DNA of 64,000 nt from Streptococcus zalophi (lineage in GTDB: Bacteria > Bacillota > Bacilli > Lactobacillales > Streptococcaceae). The translations under genes and the position numbers were made by a program. The first letter of the stretch is position 1. Every line of letters starts with the position of its first letter. Shown here one piece after another: positions 60,291 to 64,000 of the stretch. The DNA is taken from the NCBI RefSeq assembly GCF_016481285.1, contig NZ_JAENBP010000003.1:124001-188000 (forward strand). Reading direction: 5' to 3'. The notes beneath the pieces are model-generated. The model saw only the letters and a list, made by a program, of their open reading frames with translations. It was not told the DNA's origin and made no database searches.

Positions 60291-61614
60291 CAGCTAAGTC
60301 TGGAACTTCTGTTATCATAATTTTCAATTTTGTTACACGACCATCTCTCACCTTATCATTCACTAAAACTAAGTGTTTATCTTTTGAGTCGACTTCGTAG
60401 TAACGTTTTTCATCAGGACTAGGAATAGTCCCGACACCTGTTAAGTAAAATCCTGCAATGGTATCAACATCATCACTTTCAAGAGTTGTATCAAAGTAAT
60501 CATTAAATTCATTAATGGTCATTATTCCAACTACGATGTAAGTATTATCTGCTATTTCACGAACAAATTCAGACGCCTTATCAGATTCATCATCAATCTC
60601 ACCAACAATTTCTTCTAATAAATCTTCTAAAGTCACAAGCCCTGCCACCCCACCATACTCATCAAGCAAAATTGCCATCTGATTTTGTGTATTTCTTAGG
60701 GCACTTAATAAATCGTCAACAAAAATAGTCTCAGGAACAAATAAAGGCTCTTGTAAAATACGACGAATATTAATATTTTCAAAGCCTTCATTAAAACCAG
60801 CATTTAATAATTTTTTCGTATGAATTAAACCAATCACCTTATCACGATCATCATCATAAACTGGTATTCTAGAAAATGATTCTTTTAAAATAGCTTTGAT
60901 GATTTCTTGTGAGTCATCGTTAATATCGACCATGAAGGCATCTGTTCTAGGTACCATCAATTCACGCGCCATCATTTCATCAAGTGAAAAAACACCTTGA
61001 AGCATCTCAATCTCATCAGCATCTAAAGTAGCTTCACTTTTCGTTAACATATATTCAATTTCATCACGCGTCATTTGTTGGTCAGCATCATCAAAAGTCA
61101 TCGGAGTAATACGACTCAACAAATTAGTGGTTGCTGATAATAACCAGACAAAAGGACTAACCACTTTTCCTAAGAAAATAATAAATGGCACTGCTGCAAC
61201 GGCTAGATTTTCTTTCAAATTCATTGCAATACGCTTAGGATAAAGTTCTCCTAAAACGATAGAAATATAGGTTAGAAAAGCAAGCGAAATAATACCACCA
61301 ATTGTTTCGGCAGACGGTGAATCACCAAACCAAGAAGCGATTACCTTTCCTAAAGAATCCGCCAATTTAGCCCCTGATAAAAGGGTTAAGAGGGTAATAC
61401 CGACTTGAATGGTAGACAGAAAATTATTAGGATTTTCTAGAACTTTCAGCAAACGCATATATTTGTGATCGCCTTCAGCTGCTTTTTGTTCTACTCGCGA
61501 ACGATTTAAAGAAACCAAAGCCATTTCACTGGCTGAGAAAAAAGCATTAAAAAGAGTCAAAACAATTAGTAATAATAACTGTAACATTATCGATTGACTG
61601 CTCGGGTCTTCCAT
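60280..61614 (-). CDS. CNNM/CorC (HlyC) family membrane transporter-like protein
   Basis: A 444-residue protein with three or four N-terminal helices of the CNNM (DUF21) domain (FFSASEMALVSLNRSRVE near residue 26, and TIQVGITLLTLLSGAK). A CBS pair follows (ARELMVPRTDAFMVD near 212, GVAGLVTLEDLLEEIVGEI near 320), then a C-terminal CorC/HlyC domain. CNNM proteins are linked to magnesium or sodium efflux. The older name haemolysin does not imply toxicity. It is a single gene. Confidence 0.9.
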   Translation of the reverse strand: MEDPSSQSIMLQLLLLIVLTLFNAFFSASEMALVSLNRSRVEQKAAEGDHKYMRLLKVLENPNNFLSTIQVGITLLTLLSGAKLADSLGKVIASWFGDSPSAETIGGIISLAFLTYISIVLGELYPKRIAMNLKENLAVAAVPFIIFLGKVVSPFVWLLSATTNLLSRITPMTFDDADQQMTRDEIEYMLTKSEATLDADEIEMLQGVFSLDEMMARELMVPRTDAFMVDINDDSQEIIKAILKESFSRIPVYDDDRDKVIGLIHTKKLLNAGFNEGFENINIRRILQEPLFVPETIFVDDLLSALRNTQNQMAILLDEYGGVAGLVTLEDLLEEIVGEIDDESDKASEFVREIADNTYIVVGIMTINEFNDYFDTTLESDDVDTIAGFYLTGVGTIPSPDEKRYYEVDSKDKHLVLVNDKVRDGRVTKLKIMITEVPDLAEKD

Positions 61615-61742
61615 TATAATATATCTCCTAATATTTTTAATATAGCTTATTTATTATACCATATTTCTTAAATAATGTAGTAAAATGCCACATATTACCA
61701 TCAAAAAGGTATTTAAGTGATGAAAATCAATTTGATTCTCTT

Positions 61743-62288
61743 TTAAAGACTCCTTTTTTCAATCATGATTAAAAAAGGGGGATAGTTAACTTGATTGACC
61801 GGCTGATAGCGCATAACAGTGTATTGATTTTGAGATAAGGTTTTGAGAAACTGCTCTAGAGCATCTTTTTCTATTTGACCCCCGTCATGGCCATAATAGA
61901 CCATGATAGAAATCCGGCCGCCAGCTTTTAGTAATGCTAACGTTTTCTCTAAGGCCTTAATCGTTGAGTCTGGTTTTGTAACAATCGTTTTATCAGCCTT
62001 TGGGAGATACCCTAAATTAAAAATAGCCACGTCAATCTCACTAAGGTAGTTATCAATATGTTCATGACTGTCTAAAACGAGCTGTACATTTTGATAACCA
62101 GAAGTTAGTAGCTTTTCTTTTGTCGTTTTAAGTGCTATTTCTTGAATGTCAAAGGCATAAACTTTCTTGGCATGTTTAGCAAGAAATAACGTATCATAAC
62201 CATTTCCCATGGTAGCATCAAGTGCGATACTTTGATCGGTAAGAACTTCAGCTAAGAAATCATGTGATAATTGAATAGGATTTTTCAT
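61743..62288 (-). CDS. mnmM: tRNA 5-(aminomethyl)-2-thiouridine methyltransferase MnmM (YtqB)
   Basis: A 181-residue class I SAM methyltransferase. The SAM loop is ALDATMGNGYDTLFLAKHA near residue 22, followed by VYAFDIQEIAL near 43 and IFNLGYLPKADK near 89. This pattern matches YtqB-type proteins. The family has recently been shown to methylate nm5s2U34 to mnm5s2U34 in Gram-positive tRNA. Assignment to that function is by family; this copy is untested. Confidence 0.85.
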   Translation of the reverse strand: MKNPIQLSHDFLAEVLTDQSIALDATMGNGYDTLFLAKHAKKVYAFDIQEIALKTTKEKLLTSGYQNVQLVLDSHEHIDNYLSEIDVAIFNLGYLPKADKTIVTKPDSTIKALEKTLALLKAGGRISIMVYYGHDGGQIEKDALEQFLKTLSQNQYTVMRYQPVNQVNYPPFLIMIEKRSL

Positions 62289-62365
62289 AGTTAACCTCTT
62301 GATATCTTGTTATTAGTTATCATCAATCACTCTTTTTTGTTGACTGATTATCTTCATTCTAACAT

Positions 62366-62399
62366 AAAAAAACTATTCTCTTACTAATAAAAGAATAGC
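62366..62399 (-). terminator. Terminator of the ribU-PAP2 operon
   Basis: CTATTCTTTTA / TAAGAGAATAG stem with a short loop and one G-T pair, followed by T7, about 17 bp after the PAP2 gene stop. Confidence 0.8.
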
Positions 62400-62415
62400 A
62401 TTATCAAACAAATTC

Positions 62416-63069
62416 TTATTTTTGTAGGCTTTTAAAACGCCACTTAAAGCGCCACTCATCGTAATAAGGGAAAATAAGATTTAGACAACCAAAAGCTAAC
62501 AATAATCCTGCTAGAACATCACTAGGATAATGAACACCAAGATAGATGCGTGATAACGAAATAATGATTATTAAAGCAACTAGTGCCAAAAGAACCAGTT
62601 TTTTCAAAAAACCATCTTTTAAGCGTTGTTGAAAGATAATAAAGAGAGTGCCAAAAATTAAGAGAGACCCAGTCGCATGACCACTTGGAAAAGAAAAACC
62701 ATGTTCAACGATTAAGTGAGGGATATCAGGACGCTCACGAACGTATAAATTTTTTAAAACAATGATTAAAATACCTGCCAAACTACCACTAAAAAGCATG
62801 AACAAGCCTTCTGCTTTCCATTTTTTCCAAAAATAAAAAAATAAAAATAAGACTGTTACAATAATAACTTGTGACAAAACATTACCAATAATCGTAATAT
62901 GACTTAAAAAAACAGTCACCAGTTGTGGCAACTGCCCCCTTAGCGCATTTTGAATCGTTGTATCAAAGCTTACTAGCGTCTGTGGGAAAAACTTAACAAG
63001 GTAACCAAGCATCACAAAAAAGAGTATGCTAAAAGAGGCTACTAGTAAATGTTGTTGTTTTTGTTTCAT
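62416..63069 (-). CDS. PAP2 superfamily lipid phosphatase
   Basis: A 217-residue membrane protein with about six helices. The PAP2 catalytic motifs are KNLYVRERPDIP near residue 110 (K-x6-R-P), PSGHATGS near 128 and SRIYLGVHYPSDVLAG near 173. It probably dephosphorylates undecaprenyl pyrophosphate or phosphatidyl-glycerol phosphate. Its ATG overlaps the ribU stop by four bases, so it is coupled with a riboflavin transporter, with no obvious functional link. Confidence 0.92.
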   Translation of the reverse strand: MKQKQQHLLVASFSILFFVMLGYLVKFFPQTLVSFDTTIQNALRGQLPQLVTVFLSHITIIGNVLSQVIIVTVLFLFFYFWKKWKAEGLFMLFSGSLAGILIIVLKNLYVRERPDIPHLIVEHGFSFPSGHATGSLLIFGTLFIIFQQRLKDGFLKKLVLLALVALIIIISLSRIYLGVHYPSDVLAGLLLAFGCLNLIFPYYDEWRFKWRFKSLQK

Positions 63070-63629
63070 ACTTTACAAGTCTCCAAGAATGATTTCATTG
63101 AAAGATAAATAATACCAAATGCCACTGAAAACAAAATCCCCTGAACAATATTAAATGGAATAACCATAGCCACAATATATTTGCTAATGCCAATAAACTG
63201 ACCAATATCAAAATTGGCAAAAGTAGCATACAAAGGAACGGCATAAAAAATATTTAAAATAATCATAGCAAGTGTTAAGAGTGTTGTTGCTAGGATACTT
63301 GAAATCACGTAGGTTTTTCGTGTTCTCTTATGATTCCAATAAAGAGCAAAAACAAGGACAAATATTCCTGTTGCAACGACATTCATCGGTAAGCCAATTA
63401 AATCATTGACACCAGTATTATTTAAGAAAAATTTCAAAGCTGTTCTTAACAGTAAAATAATATAAGCGGATTTTAGATCAAAAAGAACAAGTCCTATTAG
63501 AACAGGGATAATACTAAAGTCTATTTTTAAAAATTCGGCTCCCGGAATAATGGGAAAGTTAAGAAGCATCAATATAAAAGAAAGAGCTCCTAAGATAGCC
63601 ATATGGGCTAATTGTTTTGTTTTTAACAT
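63066..63629 (-). CDS. ribU: Riboflavin ECF transporter S component RibU
   Basis: A 187-residue membrane protein with six helices. The S-component features are LAHMAILGALSFILMLLNFP near residue 6 and LKIDFSIIPVLIGLVLFDLKSAY near 34, the latter a RibU ligand-binding and ECF-interaction region. Riboflavin is taken up with the shared EcfAA'T module. An FMN riboswitch upstream supports the substrate. A GGAGGAA ribosome site precedes the ATG. Confidence 0.94.
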   Translation of the reverse strand: MLKTKQLAHMAILGALSFILMLLNFPIIPGAEFLKIDFSIIPVLIGLVLFDLKSAYIILLLRTALKFFLNNTGVNDLIGLPMNVVATGIFVLVFALYWNHKRTRKTYVISSILATTLLTLAMIILNIFYAVPLYATFANFDIGQFIGISKYIVAMVIPFNIVQGILFSVAFGIIYLSMKSFLETCKV

Positions 63630-63689
63630 AAAAAAATTCCTCCAATTTTTTCAAATTGAAAGAAGTCACAAAGAGTTAAGCAAGCAAAA

Positions 63690-63820
63690 AACCCTTCGTC
63701 TTCTTCCATCCAGACTTTACTGTCGGTTGTGGAATTACACCACATCAGCTTTCGCTCGCGGACTTCTAGTATCCTAGTTACCGCCGGTCGGGAGTTACAC
63801 CCTGCCCTGAAGACATTCTT
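63690..63820 (-). promoter_or_regulatory. FMN riboswitch (RFN element) upstream of ribU
   Basis: On the leftward strand the aptamer contains TGTCTTCAGGGCAGGGTG, AACTCCCGACCGGCGGTA, GTCCGCGAGC, GCTGATGTGGTGTAATTCC and ACCGACAGTAAAGTCTGG, closing with ATGGAAGAAGACG. These are the invariant parts of the FMN riboswitch in the right order. FMN binding should reduce ribU expression. A T6 tract follows the closing stem. Confidence 0.96.
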
Positions 63821-63898
63821 ATCATACCAAAAAAGTTTTTTTTTAGCAAGATATGATGCTTACACAATGTTTCAAATAAAAAATGACGGTTTGTAAAG

Positions 63899-63927
63899 AA
63901 AAAAATCAGATTAAAAATCTGATTCAT
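63899..63927 (-). terminator. Terminator of a gene beyond the right edge
   Basis: AATCAGATT / AATCTGATT stem with a three-base loop, followed by T7 on the leftward strand. No gene inside the window ends here, so it should belong to a leftward gene that stops near or past position 64000. Confidence 0.75.
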
Positions 63928-64000
63928 TAATATAATATTTATACTTGAAAAAATTTTCAAAACACATCCTACTAAGACCATTATTTTATTTTAATTTATC

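Noticed and set aside
63778-63981. 67-codon frame at the right edge
   Set aside because: It runs across the FMN aptamer and a terminator; its start has no ribosome site.

Overview
The window is low-GC (mid-30s percent by eye) chromosomal DNA from a Streptococcus. The evidence is the ftsA-ftsZ-ylmE-sepF-yggT-ylmH-divIVA-ileS cell-division cluster with an ileS T-box, macP next to nudF and glmU, an ExoA-type nuclease, rapZ-yvcK-whiA, the tagatose-6-phosphate genes lacABCD, and enterocin-A-type immunity genes. The gene set fits the pyogenic group (S. uberis/S. parauberis/S. iniae-like), but the species cannot be fixed by reading alone. There are no rRNA or tRNA genes, no CRISPR array, no intact insertion sequence and no prophage.

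Layout. 1-5.2 kb: start of xseA, folD, a YkuJ-type gene, CtsR-controlled clpE, a Nudix gene and a DUF1827 gene. 5.2-14 kb: the division operon read leftwards from ftsA to divIVA, then T-box and ileS. 14-22 kb: glmU-nudF-macP-mtnN, an oxidoreductase/SDR/DUF2829 trio, metG and exoA. 22-30 kb: serC-GNAT-serA-ogt, an ArsC-like reductase, cutC, tmk-holB-yabA-rsmI and a CBS-ACT protein. 30-40 kb: a galactitol-type PTS (IIA, IIB, IIC), a DeoR regulator and lacAB. They are separated by a riboswitch-controlled folate transporter (folT) from lacC-lacD-lacX and a divergent lacR-like gene. Together these should import galactose or a related hexitol/hexose as a 6-phosphate and convert it through tagatose 6-phosphate and tagatose 1,6-bisphosphate to triose phosphates.

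40-47 kb: a C69 dipeptidase, rapZ-yvcK-whiA, and an extracellular thioredoxin/CcdA pair beside an MFS exporter. 46.8-52.5 kb is the accessory part: a CPBP protease coupled to a frameshifted small membrane-protein gene, four small bacteriocin-immunity-like genes, one secreted or membrane hypothetical, and a two-gene unit of a PP2C-type phosphatase and a two-TM Nudix protein, followed by about 750 bp of apparently decayed DNA. 53-64 kb: asnS-aspC-dinG, ppaC, pflA, a CNNM/CorC membrane protein, mnmM (ytqB), a PAP2 phosphatase and ribU behind an FMN riboswitch.

The best candidate for an undescribed system is the PP2C/membrane-Nudix pair at 50.2-52.4 kb. The frameshifted peptide gene coupled to the CPBP protease is second. 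Most of the rest is ordinary core genome, but its regulatory DNA is unusually readable: THF and FMN riboswitches, a T-box, and phased DeoR-type repeats. All assignments come from reading motifs and context; no database search was run.
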